Of a stretch of DNA of 64,000 nucleotides, positions 55,400-64,000 are shown in pieces. The position numbers and the translations under genes were made by a program. Origin of the DNA: Frateuria flava (lineage in GTDB: Bacteria; Pseudomonadota; Gammaproteobacteria; Xanthomonadales; Rhodanobacteraceae); the NCBI RefSeq assembly GCF_017837635.1, contig NZ_JAGJRS010000017.1, positions 1 to 64,000 of the forward strand, given 5' to 3'. The notes beneath the pieces are model-generated. The model saw only the letters and a list, made by a program, of their open reading frames with translations. It searched no databases and was not told the origin of the DNA. Every line of letters begins with the position of its first letter. Within the stretch, counting starts at the first letter, position 1.

Positions 55400-56365
55400 T
55401 CAGCCCTGCTTGCCCGGCGTCTTGGCTGCCGGGGCGGCCGTGGTCGAAGCGGATGCCGGGGCAGCGGCGGTCGACGCCGGTGCCGGAACGGCCGGTGTCG
55501 CGGGGGTAGCCGGCGGCGCCTTGCCGGCGGCCTCCTGCTGCGCCAGCCACTGGGCGAACTCGGCCTTGGAGACCGCCTTCACCACGATCGGCATGAAGCC
55601 GTGGTCCTGGCCGCACAGCTCGGCACACTGGCCGCGGTAGGTGCCCGGCACCTTGATGTTGGTCCAGGCCGCGTTGACGATGCCCGGGATGGCGTCGATC
55701 TTCCAGCCCAGCGCCGGCACCCACCAGGAATGGATGACGTCGCCGGCGGTGATCACGAAGCGCACCTTGGTGTCGACCGGCAGCACCAGCGGCTTGTCGA
55801 CGTTGAGCAGGTAGGTGTTCTCGTCACCGACCTTGACCGACTTCGGATCAAGGCCCGAATCGAGCTGGCGGGTCTCGTTGCTCTGGTCGTCGAGCTTGGA
55901 CATGAAGCCGACGCCGTCGATCGCCTTACCCTGGTAGTCGACGTAGTCATAGCGCCACTTCCACTGGTAGCCGGTGACCTTGACGGTCATCTGCGAGCCG
56001 GTGGTGTCGGCGAAGGAGACCAGGCCGCCGGTGGACATCCAGGCCAGCACGATCAGGATGATCACCGGAATGGTGGTCCAGACCACTTCGAGCATGGTGT
56101 TGTGCGACCACTTCTCGGCCACCGCGCCGCGCGATTTGCGGAAGCGGAACATGGCGACGAACATCGCGCCGAACACGAGCACGCCGATGACGGTGCACAC
56201 GCCGAGCGCGACGTTGTTGAGGAAGTAGGCCTCGGGCGACCACTCGCTGACGCCGCGCGTCATGTTGAGCTGGCCCGGCTGGGGGTTGGCCCATGCCGCG
56301 CCGCTGAACAGCGCAAAGGCCGCTGCCGCTGCCCATGCCTTGATCCTGATGCCGCCAGATGTCAT
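55400..56365 (-). CDS. ctaC: Cytochrome c oxidase subunit II
   Basis: Carries the binuclear CuA centre that takes electrons from cytochrome c. The 321-aa product has a signal peptide (IRIKAWAAAAAFALFSGAAWA), two membrane helices, YQWKWRYDYVDY, and the CuA motif CAELCGQDHGFMPI preceded by HSWWVPALG (residues about 190-240). The C-terminal tail is Ala/Pro-rich (about 40 residues) and not conserved. ATG at 56365 is chosen for the signal peptide; the frame is open far upstream on the antisense of putA. First structural gene of ctaC-ctaD-ctaE. Confidence 0.95.
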   Translation of the reverse strand: MTSGGIRIKAWAAAAAFALFSGAAWANPQPGQLNMTRGVSEWSPEAYFLNNVALGVCTVIGVLVFGAMFVAMFRFRKSRGAVAEKWSHNTMLEVVWTTIPVIILIVLAWMSTGGLVSFADTTGSQMTVKVTGYQWKWRYDYVDYQGKAIDGVGFMSKLDDQSNETRQLDSGLDPKSVKVGDENTYLLNVDKPLVLPVDTKVRFVITAGDVIHSWWVPALGWKIDAIPGIVNAAWTNIKVPGTYRGQCAELCGQDHGFMPIVVKAVSKAEFAQWLAQQEAAGKAPPATPATPAVPAPASTAAAPASASTTAAPAAKTPGKQG

Positions 56366-56385
56366 GTCCTGCACCTTTGTTGTAG

Positions 56386-56871
56386 CTACCTGCGCTGCTG
56401 GCCTCGCACGTCCGCCAGCAGCACCTTGAGTTTTCTCGACAACTCCAGGCGTTCCTCTTCGGCGAGGAACGCCCCGATCTCCAGCTCGCGTCCGTGCGAC
56501 CCCAGCAGCAGACGCCCGTGCCCGTTGCCGGGCGCCAGCCGCACGCGCACCCAGTAGGACTGGAAGCACGCGCGCCGTCGCCCAGGCAGCGAGCGCACCT
56601 CCAGCGACGATTCGTCGAGGCGGATGCGTTCGCTGCGGTCGCCCGCGCGCCAGGCCCGCCACAGGGCGAGGGCCATCGCGCAGGACTCGATCAGGGCAAA
56701 CAGCGGAGCAAACACATTCCCCTGCCACGCGCCCAACCCGGCCGTCGTCAGCGCCAGAGCCGCCAGCACCATGATCAGACGACGCAGTCCGCGTCGGCTG
56801 AGTGCGCGATTGGGCCGGAGCCACATCGTCACGCACGGCAGGCCGGCGCCAGCTGGTCGAAGCACGATCAT
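56386..56871 (-). CDS. DUF2244 domain membrane protein
   Basis: A 161-aa protein of the DUF2244 family with two adjacent hydrophobic helices (IMVLAALALTTAGLGAW and VFAPLFALIESCAMALALWRAW), then a cytoplasmic part with RIRLDESSLEVRSLPGR and FLAEEERLELSRKL. Function unknown. Family members often lie next to cytochrome oxidase genes, and here it ends 20 bases before the ctaC start. ATG at 56871 is chosen because an Arg-rich GC stretch upstream is not protein-like. Confidence 0.82.
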   Translation of the reverse strand: MIVLRPAGAGLPCVTMWLRPNRALSRRGLRRLIMVLAALALTTAGLGAWQGNVFAPLFALIESCAMALALWRAWRAGDRSERIRLDESSLEVRSLPGRRRACFQSYWVRVRLAPGNGHGRLLLGSHGRELEIGAFLAEEERLELSRKLKVLLADVRGQQRR

Positions 56872-57202
56872 GGGAATCCGGCGTGCCTGGAACCGGGGAA
56901 TGATAGGCCGCTGAATCGCTGCGAGGCAAGAATGTCGCACCCCCATGACCTGGATCATGCCGCGGCAGAGCTGGCACGGCGAACCGGAAACCCGCGGTTG
57001 GGCGCGCGCCTGCGCGGACCGCGCAACCCCTCTGGCTGCGCGCCGGGCCCGTGGCGCATGGCGTGGAACCAGCACGCCCGTGCCGCGCGTTCAGCCGTGG
57101 CCGTCGATGCGCCCGCGCACGGATGCGCCTGCCTGCGCACGGGGCGTACAATCGCGGGCTTCGCCGCCGCCCCGGGCGGTTCTCAGCCAGCAGATCCCCC
57201 AC
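56872..57202. other. Divergent spacer between DUF2244 and putA
   Basis: No gene is supported in these 331 bases. It holds a TACAAT -10-like hexamer at 57147-57152, pointing to putA, without a convincing -35. The regulatory sites of putA and the DUF2244-oxidase genes must lie here. Confidence 0.4.
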
Positions 57203-60200
57203 GTGACGCAATCTATCCTGAGCCCCGAAATCCCCGCGGTCGACGAGCCCGCTCGCGCCCGCATCACCGCCGCCTGGCTGCGCGACGAGACCGAGGCGGT
57301 GCTCGACCTGCTCGACCAGGCCGACCTGCCGCCGGAAGAGCGCGTGGCGGTGGTCGACCGGGCGGCCGGCCTGGTCACCCGCGTGCGTGCGCGCGCCAAG
57401 GACCAGAGCATGGTCGAGGCATTCATGCGCCAGTACGACCTGTCCAGCGAGGAAGGCGTGCTGCTGATGTGCGTGGCCGAGGCGCTGCTGCGCATCCCCG
57501 ACCAGCGCACCGCCGACAAGCTGATCCGCGACAAGCTCGGCGACGCCGACTGGCGCAAGCACCTGGGCCAGAGCGAATCGGCGCTGGTCAACGCCTCGAC
57601 CTGGGGCCTGCTGCTGACCGGCCGGCTGGTCAACCTGGCCGACACCACCCGCGACGACTTCACCGGCTCGCTGCGCCGACTGGTGGCGCGCCTGGGTGAG
57701 CCGGCGATCCGCGCCGCGGTGCGCCAGGCGATGCGCCTGATGGGCCACCAGTTCGTGATGGGCCGCACCATCGACGAGGCGCTGGACCGGGCGAAGAAGA
57801 AAGAGAACGCGGCCTACCGCTATTCGTTCGACATGCTGGGCGAGGCCGCGCTGACCGCCGCCGATGCCGAGCGTTACCAGCAGGCCTACCGCGACGCGAT
57901 CGGTGCGATCGGCCAGCGCGGCCCGTTTGCCAACCACACCGACGCACCGTCGATCTCGGTCAAGCTCTCGGCGCTCTATCCGCGCTACGAGCCCGGCCAG
58001 CGCGAGCGCGCCCGCAAGGTGCTGGTTGCGCGGCTGCTGGAGCTTTCGCAGCTGTCGATGAAGGCCGGCATCGCCCTGTCGGTCGACGCCGAGGAAGCCG
58101 ACCGCCTGGAGCTCTCGCTCGACATCATCGGCGAGGTGTTCGCGCACCCGTCGCTGGCCGGCTGGAACGGCCTGGGCATCGTGGTGCAGGCCTACTCCAA
58201 ACGCACCCCGTTCGTGATCGACTGGCTGGTGGAGATGGCGCTGGCGCACGGCCGGCGCTGGTACGTGCGCCTGGTCAAGGGCGCCTACTGGGACGCCGAG
58301 GTCAAGCGCGCGCAGGAAGGCGGCCTGGCCGGCTATCCGGTGTACACGCGCAAGCCGAGCACCGACGTTTCCTACATCGCCTGCGCTCGTCGACTGTTCA
58401 ATGCCGGCCCGACGCTGATCTACCCCCAGTTCGCCACGCACAACGCGCACACGATCGCCGCGGTACACCATCTGTCGCAGGGTCGACCGTTCGAATACCA
58501 GCGTCTGCACGGCATGGGCGCGGACCTGTATGCCGAAGTGATCGGCGCGAACGGTCTCGGCGCGCCGTGCCGCGTCTACGCGCCGGTGGGCACGCACGAG
58601 GACCTGCTGCCCTACCTGGTGCGCCGCCTGCTGGAGAACGGCGCCAACACCAGCTTCGTCAATCGCGTGGTGGACGAGGACGTGCCGGCGCGCGAACTGG
58701 TCGCCGACCCCTGCCAGACGGTGCGTGCGTTCGAGTCGATCCCGCACCCGCGCATCCCGCTGCCGGCCAACCTCTACGGTGAACTACGGAAGAATTCCAT
58801 GGGCGTGAACTTTGCCAACGACAACGAACTGAAGGCGCTGGCCGACGAAGCCAACGCCCACCAGGGTCCGTGGACCGCAGGTCCCCTCGTGCCCGGCGCC
58901 ACCAGCCAGGGCCCGACCGTCGAGGTCACCGACCCGTCCGACCGCCGCCGCAGGCTGGGCACCTACGTCGCTGCCGACGAGGCCACCGTGCAGCAGGCGC
59001 TGGCCAACGCGCACGCCGCGCAGGACCGCTGGAGCAATTTCCCGGTCGCCAACCGCGCCGCCATGCTCGAGTACGCCGCCGAGCAGCTCGAAGCCCGCCG
59101 CGGCGAGTTCATCGCCCTGTGCGTGCGCGAAGCCGGCAAGAGCCTGCCCGACGCGATCGCCGAAATCCGCGAGGCAGCCGACTTCCTGCGCTACTACGCC
59201 ACCATGGCCAAGCGCCTGTTCGGCGAGCCGATCGCGCTGCCGGGCCCGACCGGCGAAACCAACCAGTTGTTCCTGGAAGGCCGCGGCGTGTTCGTCGGCA
59301 TCAGCCCGTGGAACTTCCCGCTGGCGATCTTCATCGGCCAGGTCAGCGCCGCGCTGGCCGCCGGCAACACGGTGATCGCCAAGCCGGCCGAGCAGACCAG
59401 CCTGATCGGCTACGTCGCCACCCAGCTGTTGCACGACGCAGGCATCCCGAAGGACGTGCTGCAGTTCGTGCCCGGCGACGGCCCGACCGTCGGCGCCGCG
59501 CTGACCCGCGATCCGCGCGTGGCCGGCGTGGTGTTCACCGGCTCGACCGAGACCGCCTGGGCGATCAACCGCGCGCTGGCCGCGCGCAAGGCGCAGATCG
59601 CCATCCTGATCGCCGAGACCGGCGGCCAGAACGCGATGATCGCCGACTCCTCCGCACTGCCGGAGCAGATCGTCAAGGACGTGATGGCCTCGGCCTTCCA
59701 GTCCGCCGGCCAGCGTTGCTCGGCCGCGCGCGTGCTGTACGTGCAGGAAGACATCGCCGACAAGGTGATCACCATGCTCGCCGGCGCGATGGCCGAGCTG
59801 AAGGTCGGCGACCCGGCCCTGCTCTCCACCGACGTGGGCCCGGTCATCGACGAGGACGCCAAGGCGATCCTGGTCGCCCACGCCGAGCGCATGGACAAGG
59901 AGGCGAAGAAGATCGCCGAAGCGCCGATGGACCCGGCCGCGACGGCGCACGGCACCTTCTTCGCGCCACGGGCCTACGAGATCCCGACGCTGTCGATCCT
60001 CGACCGCGAAATCTTCGGTCCGGTGCTGCACGTGCTGCGCTGGAAGGCCAGCGAGCTGCCGCAGGTGATCGAGAAGATCAACGAGACCGGTTATGGCCTG
60101 ACGTTGGGCGTGCACAGCCGCATCGACGCGACCATCGACTACATCGCCCGCCACACCCGCGTGGGCAACTGCTACGTCAACCGCAACCAGATCGGCGCGG

Positions 60201-60358
60201 TGGTCGGCGTGCAGCCGTTCGGCGGCGAAGGCCTCTCCGGCACCGGCCCCAAGGCCGGCGGTCCGCACTACCTGCTGCGCTTCGCCAGCGAGCGCACGCT
60301 GACCATCAACACCACCGCCGCCGGCGGCAACGCTTCGTTGCTGACCATCGGCGAGTAA
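57203..60358 (+). CDS. putA: Bifunctional proline dehydrogenase / L-glutamate gamma-semialdehyde dehydrogenase PutA
   Basis: Oxidises proline to glutamate in two steps, passing electrons to quinone. The 1051-aa product starts with a GTG at 57203 ([20 protein letters not shown]). It has the FAD-binding proline dehydrogenase barrel (about residues 150-470; [34 protein letters not shown]) and the aldehyde dehydrogenase (about 540-1030) with Glu in ETGGQNAMI and catalytic Cys839 in [10 protein letters not shown]. There is no N-terminal ribbon-helix-helix DNA-binding domain, so this PutA should not repress its own gene. The C-terminal domain of long type B PutAs is also absent. Start: homology begins here. 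Confidence 0.95.
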   Translation: MTQSILSPEIPAVDEPARARITAAWLRDETEAVLDLLDQADLPPEERVAVVDRAAGLVTRVRARAKDQSMVEAFMRQYDLSSEEGVLLMCVAEALLRIPDQRTADKLIRDKLGDADWRKHLGQSESALVNASTWGLLLTGRLVNLADTTRDDFTGSLRRLVARLGEPAIRAAVRQAMRLMGHQFVMGRTIDEALDRAKKKENAAYRYSFDMLGEAALTAADAERYQQAYRDAIGAIGQRGPFANHTDAPSISVKLSALYPRYEPGQRERARKVLVARLLELSQLSMKAGIALSVDAEEADRLELSLDIIGEVFAHPSLAGWNGLGIVVQAYSKRTPFVIDWLVEMALAHGRRWYVRLVKGAYWDAEVKRAQEGGLAGYPVYTRKPSTDVSYIACARRLFNAGPTLIYPQFATHNAHTIAAVHHLSQGRPFEYQRLHGMGADLYAEVIGANGLGAPCRVYAPVGTHEDLLPYLVRRLLENGANTSFVNRVVDEDVPARELVADPCQTVRAFESIPHPRIPLPANLYGELRKNSMGVNFANDNELKALADEANAHQGPWTAGPLVPGATSQGPTVEVTDPSDRRRRLGTYVAADEATVQQALANAHAAQDRWSNFPVANRAAMLEYAAEQLEARRGEFIALCVREAGKSLPDAIAEIREAADFLRYYATMAKRLFGEPIALPGPTGETNQLFLEGRGVFVGISPWNFPLAIFIGQVSAALAAGNTVIAKPAEQTSLIGYVATQLLHDAGIPKDVLQFVPGDGPTVGAALTRDPRVAGVVFTGSTETAWAINRALAARKAQIAILIAETGGQNAMIADSSALPEQIVKDVMASAFQSAGQRCSAARVLYVQEDIADKVITMLAGAMAELKVGDPALLSTDVGPVIDEDAKAILVAHAERMDKEAKKIAEAPMDPAATAHGTFFAPRAYEIPTLSILDREIFGPVLHVLRWKASELPQVIEKINETGYGLTLGVHSRIDATIDYIARHTRVGNCYVNRNQIGAVVGVQPFGGEGLSGTGPKAGGPHYLLRFASERTLTINTTAAGGNASLLTIGE

Positions 60359-60380
60359 GCGGAAAGCGGCAGGTATATTG

Positions 60381-60420
60381 CTCCCTCTCCCCTCCGGGGA
60401 GAGGGTTGGGGTGAGGGGTC
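60381..60420. repeat. CCCTCTCCCC palindrome before the Mrr gene
   Basis: CTCCCTCTCCCC-tcc-GGGGAGAGGG, followed by TTGGGGTGAGGGG, so it is the reverse of the copies at 15061 and 24091. One of two copies that bracket the Mrr-type gene (the other is at 61355-61388). Confidence 0.65.
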
Positions 60421-60450
60421 ATGCTGGCCTTGAACCAACGAGGGGGAAGC

Positions 60451-61326
60451 ATGCCTACGCGCAAGAAAGGCCAAACCGAATTCGTGCAGTGGATGGGGCC
60501 ATTGCTGGATTGCCTTCGCGCATTGGGGGGCTCCGCGAAGCCAAAAGAAGTATCCAGTTGGATTGCCCGCAAGCTTGGTTTGCCGCCGGAGATAACCGAA
60601 GCAACCATTAAGTCGGGCGCCAACCGCTTTCACAATCAGGTGCAGTGGGCTCGCCAATACCTTGTGTGGGAAGGTTTGCTGGACGACAGCAAACGCGGCG
60701 TTTGGACGCTTAGCCCTTTAGGTTGGAAAACTCAGATCAATGATGGATTGGCGCGCACGATTTTCCTCGAACGAGTCAAAGTCGGCAGATCCATGCGGGA
60801 CCAGTCGCTACCAAAAGCTTCCACCCAAGAAGTAGCGGACACCGTGCCTCCAGACGAAGTCCAAGAGCTCAGCCTTCTTGGTGTGCTTCGCGAACTGCCG
60901 CCCTACGGCTTCGAGCTGATCTGTGGCAGGTTGCTTCGTGAACATGGTTTTGAAGACGTGGAAGTCACACAACGTTCCCGCGACGGAGGCATCGATGGGT
61001 ACGGATTGCTGCGCCTGAGCCCTTTCGTCAGCTTGCGCGTGGCCTTCCAGGCCAAGCGCTACAAAGACGTAGTTTCCCGTAGTGCGGTGGGAGAGTTTCG
61101 CAACGCACTCTTGGGGCGTGCCGAAAAAGGGGTTTTCATTACGACAGGCCGTTTCACTGCGGATGCGGCCGCTGAGGCGACGAGGGGCGGCGTGGTTCCC
61201 ATCGAGCTCATCGACGGCGAAGAGCTGGTCGAGTTGTTCCAGAGCGCAGGCATCGGTGTCAAGCCAAAAACTGTCTACGAAATCGATCACGCATTCTTTG
61301 ACGAATTTCGTCGCCAAGTCGCTTAA
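60451..61326 (+). CDS. Mrr-family type IV restriction endonuclease
   Basis: Cleaves DNA carrying foreign methylation marks in relatives such as E. coli Mrr. The 291-aa product has an N-terminal winged-helix Mrr_N domain (MPTRKKGQTEFVQWMGPLLD, RFHNQVQWARQYLVWEGLLD, GVWTLSPLG) and a C-terminal PD-(D/E)xK-like domain: GFELICGRLLREHGFEDVEV, RDGGIDGYG (Asp) and VAFQAKRYKD (QxK), with GVFITTGRFTADA after it. The ATG at 60451 has GGGGGAAGC upstream; an in-frame ATG at 60421 has no site. Codons are clearly more AT-rich than in neighbours, and the gene lies between two copies of a dispersed repeat, which suggests acquisition by transfer. Confidence 0.88.
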   Translation: MPTRKKGQTEFVQWMGPLLDCLRALGGSAKPKEVSSWIARKLGLPPEITEATIKSGANRFHNQVQWARQYLVWEGLLDDSKRGVWTLSPLGWKTQINDGLARTIFLERVKVGRSMRDQSLPKASTQEVADTVPPDEVQELSLLGVLRELPPYGFELICGRLLREHGFEDVEVTQRSRDGGIDGYGLLRLSPFVSLRVAFQAKRYKDVVSRSAVGEFRNALLGRAEKGVFITTGRFTADAAAEATRGGVVPIELIDGEELVELFQSAGIGVKPKTVYEIDHAFFDEFRRQVA

Positions 61327-61354
61327 GGGGGCGGTGGAGGGGTGTCGCGCGGTG

Positions 61355-61388
61355 CTCCCCTCTCCCCAGCCTTGAGGGAGAGGGCGCA
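61355..61388. repeat. CCCTCTCCCC palindrome after the Mrr gene
   Basis: CCCCTCTCCCCAGCC-TTGAGGGAGAGGG. With the copy at 60381-60420 it brackets the restriction gene. Confidence 0.6.
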
Positions 61389-61458
61389 GAGCAGCCACGC
61401 AACAGTATTCGCTGTAGTGCCGTGCAACCATGTGTCTAATCTCCATCAGGCGCACGCT

Positions 61459-62868
61459 ATGGCGGACACCCTCGAACTGAAGGCCACCCTGCATCGCATG
61501 CGCGCCGCGCAGGCGTGCGATCCGCTGCCGGCCTGGTCGGTGCGTGCCGACCGGTTGCAGCGTCTTGAGCGCATGTTGCGCGAACAGCGCGCCGCCTTTG
61601 CCGCGGCGATCGACGCCGACTTCGGCCAGCGCCCGGCCGAGGAAACCGAGCTGCTGGAGCTGTTTCCCTCGCTCTCGGCCGTCCGCCACGCGCTACGCCA
61701 CGGCAAGCGCTGGATGCGTCCGCGACGCGCGCCGACGGCGCTGGCTTTCCTGCCCGGGCACAATCGCCTGCTGCCGCAACCGCGCGGCGTGGTCGGCATC
61801 GTCGTGCCATGGAATTACCCGCTGTTCCTGGCGGTCGGCCCGCTGGTGGACGCGCTGGTCGCGGGTAACCGGGCCATGGTCAAGATGAGCGAGTTCACGC
61901 CACGCTTCTCGGCGCTTTTCGCCGGGCAGGTGGCGGCGTACTTCGCCGACGACGAGGTCGTCGTGGTCACCGGCGACGCGGCAGTGGCACAGACCTTCTC
62001 CGGCCTGGCTTTCGACCATCTGCTGTTCACCGGCTCCACCGCCGTCGGACACCACGTGATGCGTGCCGCGTCGGCCCATCTTACGCCGGTGACGCTGGAG
62101 CTTGGCGGCAAGTCGCCAGCGATCATCGGGCCGGGCGCGGACATGAGACGGGCGGTCGAACGCATCCTGGTAGGCAAGCTGGTCAATGCCGGCCAGACCT
62201 GCATCGCACCGGATTACGTACTGTTGCCGGGCGCGCGAGTGGAAGAGTTCGTAACCGTGGCGCGCGCCACGATGACGCGGCTGTACCCCGACCTGGCGCG
62301 CAACCGGCAGTACACCAGCCTCATCTCCGACCGCCACTTCGAACGCATGGCGGCGCTGCGCAACGAGGCGGCGGATGCCGGCGCGCGGGTCGAGCCGCTG
62401 GACGACGCCCCCGCCGATCCCGCACGCCGCCTGTTCCCACCGCAGTTGCTGCTCGACGTGCCGGACGATGCGAGGGTGATGCACGAGGAGATTTTCGGCC
62501 CGCTGCTGCCGCTGGTCGCCTGCGACTCGGTCGCGCAGGCGGTCGACTACGTCAACGCCCGGCCACACCCGCTCGCGCTGTACCTGTTCGAGCGTGACCG
62601 CTCGACCATCGATGCGGTGCTCGCCCACACGCAGGCCGGCGGCGTCACCGTCAACGACACGCTCTACCACATCGCCCAGCACGGCCTGCCGTTCGGCGGC
62701 GTCGGCGCTTCGGGCATGGGCGGCTACCACGGCAAGGCCGGTTTCGAGACGTTCTCGCATCTGAAGCCGGTGTTCGCGCAGTCGCGCTGGAACGGCGCGG
62801 GCCTGCTGCGCCCGCCCTACGGCCCGCGCTTCCGGCGCCTGCTGGAACTGCTGCTGCGCCACGGCTGA
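61459..62868 (+). CDS. Coniferyl-aldehyde-dehydrogenase-like ALDH
   Basis: NAD(P)-dependent aldehyde dehydrogenase, 469 aa, of the coniferyl aldehyde dehydrogenase (CalB) group, which oxidises aromatic or long-chain aldehydes. The catalytic Cys248 is in NAGQTCIAPDYV, the general base Glu214 in LELGGKSP, PWNYPLFLAVGPLVDALVAG near residue 115 binds the cofactor, and the late motif MHEEIFGPLLPL is near residue 342. Start ATG at 61459, no strong ribosome site. The substrate is not defined by context. The 3' end of the gene has a diverged copy about 100 bp downstream (see findings). Confidence 0.88.
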   Translation: MADTLELKATLHRMRAAQACDPLPAWSVRADRLQRLERMLREQRAAFAAAIDADFGQRPAEETELLELFPSLSAVRHALRHGKRWMRPRRAPTALAFLPGHNRLLPQPRGVVGIVVPWNYPLFLAVGPLVDALVAGNRAMVKMSEFTPRFSALFAGQVAAYFADDEVVVVTGDAAVAQTFSGLAFDHLLFTGSTAVGHHVMRAASAHLTPVTLELGGKSPAIIGPGADMRRAVERILVGKLVNAGQTCIAPDYVLLPGARVEEFVTVARATMTRLYPDLARNRQYTSLISDRHFERMAALRNEAADAGARVEPLDDAPADPARRLFPPQLLLDVPDDARVMHEEIFGPLLPLVACDSVAQAVDYVNARPHPLALYLFERDRSTIDAVLAHTQAGGVTVNDTLYHIAQHGLPFGGVGASGMGGYHGKAGFETFSHLKPVFAQSRWNGAGLLRPPYGPRFRRLLELLLRHG

Positions 62869-62983
62869 GGCTCTCACATGCAGGTGCTGCTTGCGGTGCC
62901 GGCGCGCGCCTGCCGCGCCCGCCCTGCGACAGTGCTTCCGGCGCCCGCTGGAACTGCGGCGGCGCCACGGCAGGGACTCTTCA

Positions 62984-63050
62984 CAGGAGCCCGCTCGCGG
63001 CGATGCTCTCCCGTTTGGTCGGGGAGCATCACTCGCAGGCGGGCTGCTAC
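62984..63050. repeat. REP element, diverged copy
   Basis: ACAGGAGCCCGCTCGCGGCGATGC pairs with GCATCACTCGCAGGCGGGCTGC, with a GTAG complement (CTAC) at 63047-63050. Same family as the other REP elements, with several mismatches. It lies between the ALDH gene and the small disordered protein gene. Confidence 0.65.
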
Positions 63051-63115
63051 ATGCACGTGCTGCTTACGGCCAGGCCATGACACTGCGCAGAAGGCATCGC
63101 ATCGGAGGAGTCGCC

Positions 63116-63454
63116 ATGGCCAACCCGAACCTTCCCAACGACGAGCACACCCCCGCGCCTGCCGGCGTCAACGCCGGACCGCAGAGCGGCGCGGTCGGAG
63201 CGGGCGGCGAGCCCAAAGGCGCGCGGCTGAACGCCCAGGCGCGCGAGGGCTCCCCGGGCGGTCTATCGGTTGGCAAACACGGCCATCGCCCCGAACACAG
63301 CTCGGACAAGGCACAACCGGGCTACCGCGCCCGCCCCGCCGGGCAAAGCGGCATGGGCGAGCAGGACGACCTCGCCTCGACCTTCCGCGAGCCACAGGGC
63401 GAGGGCAACTATCTCGCCACCGACCGCGGCGACAAGCCCCTGCGCAACGGTTGA
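63116..63454 (+). CDS. Small hydrophilic, disordered protein, 112 aa
   Basis: Unrecognised. The product MANPNLPNDEHTPAPAGVNA... is rich in Gly, Ala, Pro, Asp and charged residues, with no hydrophobic stretch and no signal peptide. Repeated Gly-Gly and Ala-Gly pairs resemble low-complexity stress-type proteins. GGAGGAG lies five bases before the ATG at 63116, a strong site that supports translation. A strong terminator follows at 63484. Confidence 0.65.
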   Translation: MANPNLPNDEHTPAPAGVNAGPQSGAVGAGGEPKGARLNAQAREGSPGGLSVGKHGHRPEHSSDKAQPGYRARPAGQSGMGEQDDLASTFREPQGEGNYLATDRGDKPLRNG

Positions 63455-63483
63455 GCGACCCCGCGCCGGCCACCGGGCACAAA

Positions 63484-63513
63484 AAAACCTCCCCGCTCGC
63501 GCGGGGAGGTTTT
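63484..63513. terminator. Bidirectional intrinsic terminator
   Basis: AAAACCTCCCCGC (63484-63496) pairs exactly with GCGGGGAGGTTTT (63501-63513) over a TCGC loop. A-run and T-run on the two sides make it work in both directions, so it ends the small protein gene (plus) and the FadL-like gene (minus). Confidence 0.9.
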
Positions 63514-63527
63514 CGTCGGTCGGGCGA

Positions 63528-64000
63528 TCAGAACTTGTACTGCGCCGACAGGCTCAGCAGGTTGCCGTAGTCGTCGAAGTTGCCGGTCAGACGGTCACCC
63601 GTGCTGCTGGTGGCGTTGACGTGCGCCTGGTTGACGAAGATATGCGCATACGAGGCGTTGATCTCGAAATGCTCGCTGGCCTTGTAGCCCAGGCCGACCG
63701 CGGCGAACTTGCGGGTCGAATCGGGCACGCGCGGCGTGCGGGTGGCGTTGTAGGTCGGCGTGGTGTCGACCGAAATGCCGGCACGCAGGGTCAGCTTGTC
63801 GTTGACGTAATAGTCGCCGCCGATCGCTGCATAGAACGTGTTGCGCCAGTTGTAGGTTTCCACGCTGTCCGGCTGGGTGTTGCCGTACTGCACGCGCAGC
63901 TCCTTGAATACGTCCCACTTGGTCCAGGCCAGGTCGATACCCAGACCGAACTTCTCGCCCTGGTGCCAGTAGCTGGCGGTGGCGGTGGCCGGGGTGGTGA
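63528..64000 (-). CDS. OmpP1/FadL family outer-membrane porin (C-terminal part, runs off the window)
   Basis: Long-chain fatty acid or hydrophobic-compound transporter of the outer membrane. Only the last 157 codons are inside the window; the frame stays open at 64000. Landmarks: TTPATATASYWHQGEKFGLG, IDLAWTKWDVFKELRV, YNWRNTFYAAIGGDYYVNDK, LRAGISVDTTPTY, FAAVGLGYKASEHFEINASY and the final strand GNLLSLSAQYKF with terminal Phe, typical of FadL barrels. The gene ends next to the terminator at 63484. Confidence 0.9.
   Translation of the reverse strand, partial: TTPATATASYWHQGEKFGLGIDLAWTKWDVFKELRVQYGNTQPDSVETYNWRNTFYAAIGGDYYVNDKLTLRAGISVDTTPTYNATRTPRVPDSTRKFAAVGLGYKASEHFEINASYAHIFVNQAHVNATSSTGDRLTGNFDDYGNLLSLSAQYKF

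Noticed and set aside
57091-58747. Long open frame on the minus strand opposite putA and running into ctaC
   Set aside because: Only its last part (55400-56365) is a protein that I recognise, ctaC with its own start; the rest is antisense to putA and has no family similarity.
60451-61326. Complete restriction-modification system or defence island
   Set aside because: No methyltransferase, helicase or other defence gene is adjacent; type IV enzymes need no partner methylase.

Overview
The window is a dense, GC-rich bacterial chromosome segment with about 57 protein genes and no rRNA, tRNA, CRISPR array, insertion sequence or prophage that I can see. Gene content points to a gammaproteobacterium of the Xanthomonadales (Lysobacterales), most likely Rhodanobacteraceae (Rhodanobacter, Dyella or Frateuria-like). 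The pointers are strong GC codon bias, several large TonB-dependent receptors, an LigB-type second DNA ligase, GTAG-type REP elements, an envC-ctpA pair and an aa3 oxidase cluster with a DUF2909 gene. The family assignment is inference; no marker was aligned.

Layout. 0.2-4.8 kb: sppA, a MATE exporter and a DUF3667 membrane protein. 4.8-13.1 kb: an AT-rich spacer with inverted DnaA boxes, then priA, an NDH-2 type dehydrogenase, transaldolase and a run of small genes (HutD/Ves, NnrU, a 65-aa membrane protein, a DUF938 methyltransferase, a Blc-like lipocalin, YchJ). 13.2-21.2 kb (minus strand): ligB, an NRDE/TANGO2 protein, a large TonB-dependent receptor whose signal peptide looks frameshifted, and a PqqU/YncD-like receptor. 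21.3-31.7 kb: envC and ctpA (cell envelope), tatABC, a SYLF protein, hemH, VanZ, a MidA-family methyltransferase, and a third receptor behind a Zur-like operator. 31.8-37.9 kb: EcsC, then folate genes (pteridine reductase, folK, folB) mixed with a YbdG-type mechanosensitive channel and tsaD. 37.9-42.8 kb: rpsU, yqeY-like, DUF1328 and dnaG (a macromolecular-synthesis group without rpoD next to it), DedA and a bile-acid-symporter-like protein. 42.8-48.7 kb: a secreted PHP metallohydrolase, and mgtA behind a roughly 550-nt leader. 48.7-56.9 kb: heme A synthesis and cytochrome aa3 oxidase (cyoE, ctaA, SCO-like, SURF1, DUF2909, ctaE, small membrane protein, ctaD, ctaC, DUF2244). 57.2-64 kb: putA, an AT-richer Mrr-type restriction gene set between two repeat copies, an aldehyde dehydrogenase, a disordered small protein and the 3' part of a FadL/OmpP1 porin.

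Functional threads: hemH, cyoE and ctaA supply heme for the oxidase whose subunits and assembly factors follow; NDH-2, PutA and the oxidase are all respiratory-chain entry or exit points; the folate genes are spread over 4 kb; rpsU and dnaG are ribosome and replication functions with a terminator-like hairpin after rpsU.

The most interesting candidate for an undescribed system is the mgtA leader (48071-48655). It has a sigma70-like promoter, two consecutive small ORFs, a hairpin lying on the first ORF's stop codon, and a three-arm sequence that can form either an upstream hairpin or a duplex covering the mgtA start codon. Other items worth checking are the receptor frameshift at 18785, the Zur-like operator, the DnaA-box pair before priA, and several families of intergenic inverted repeats, some of which supply stop codons.
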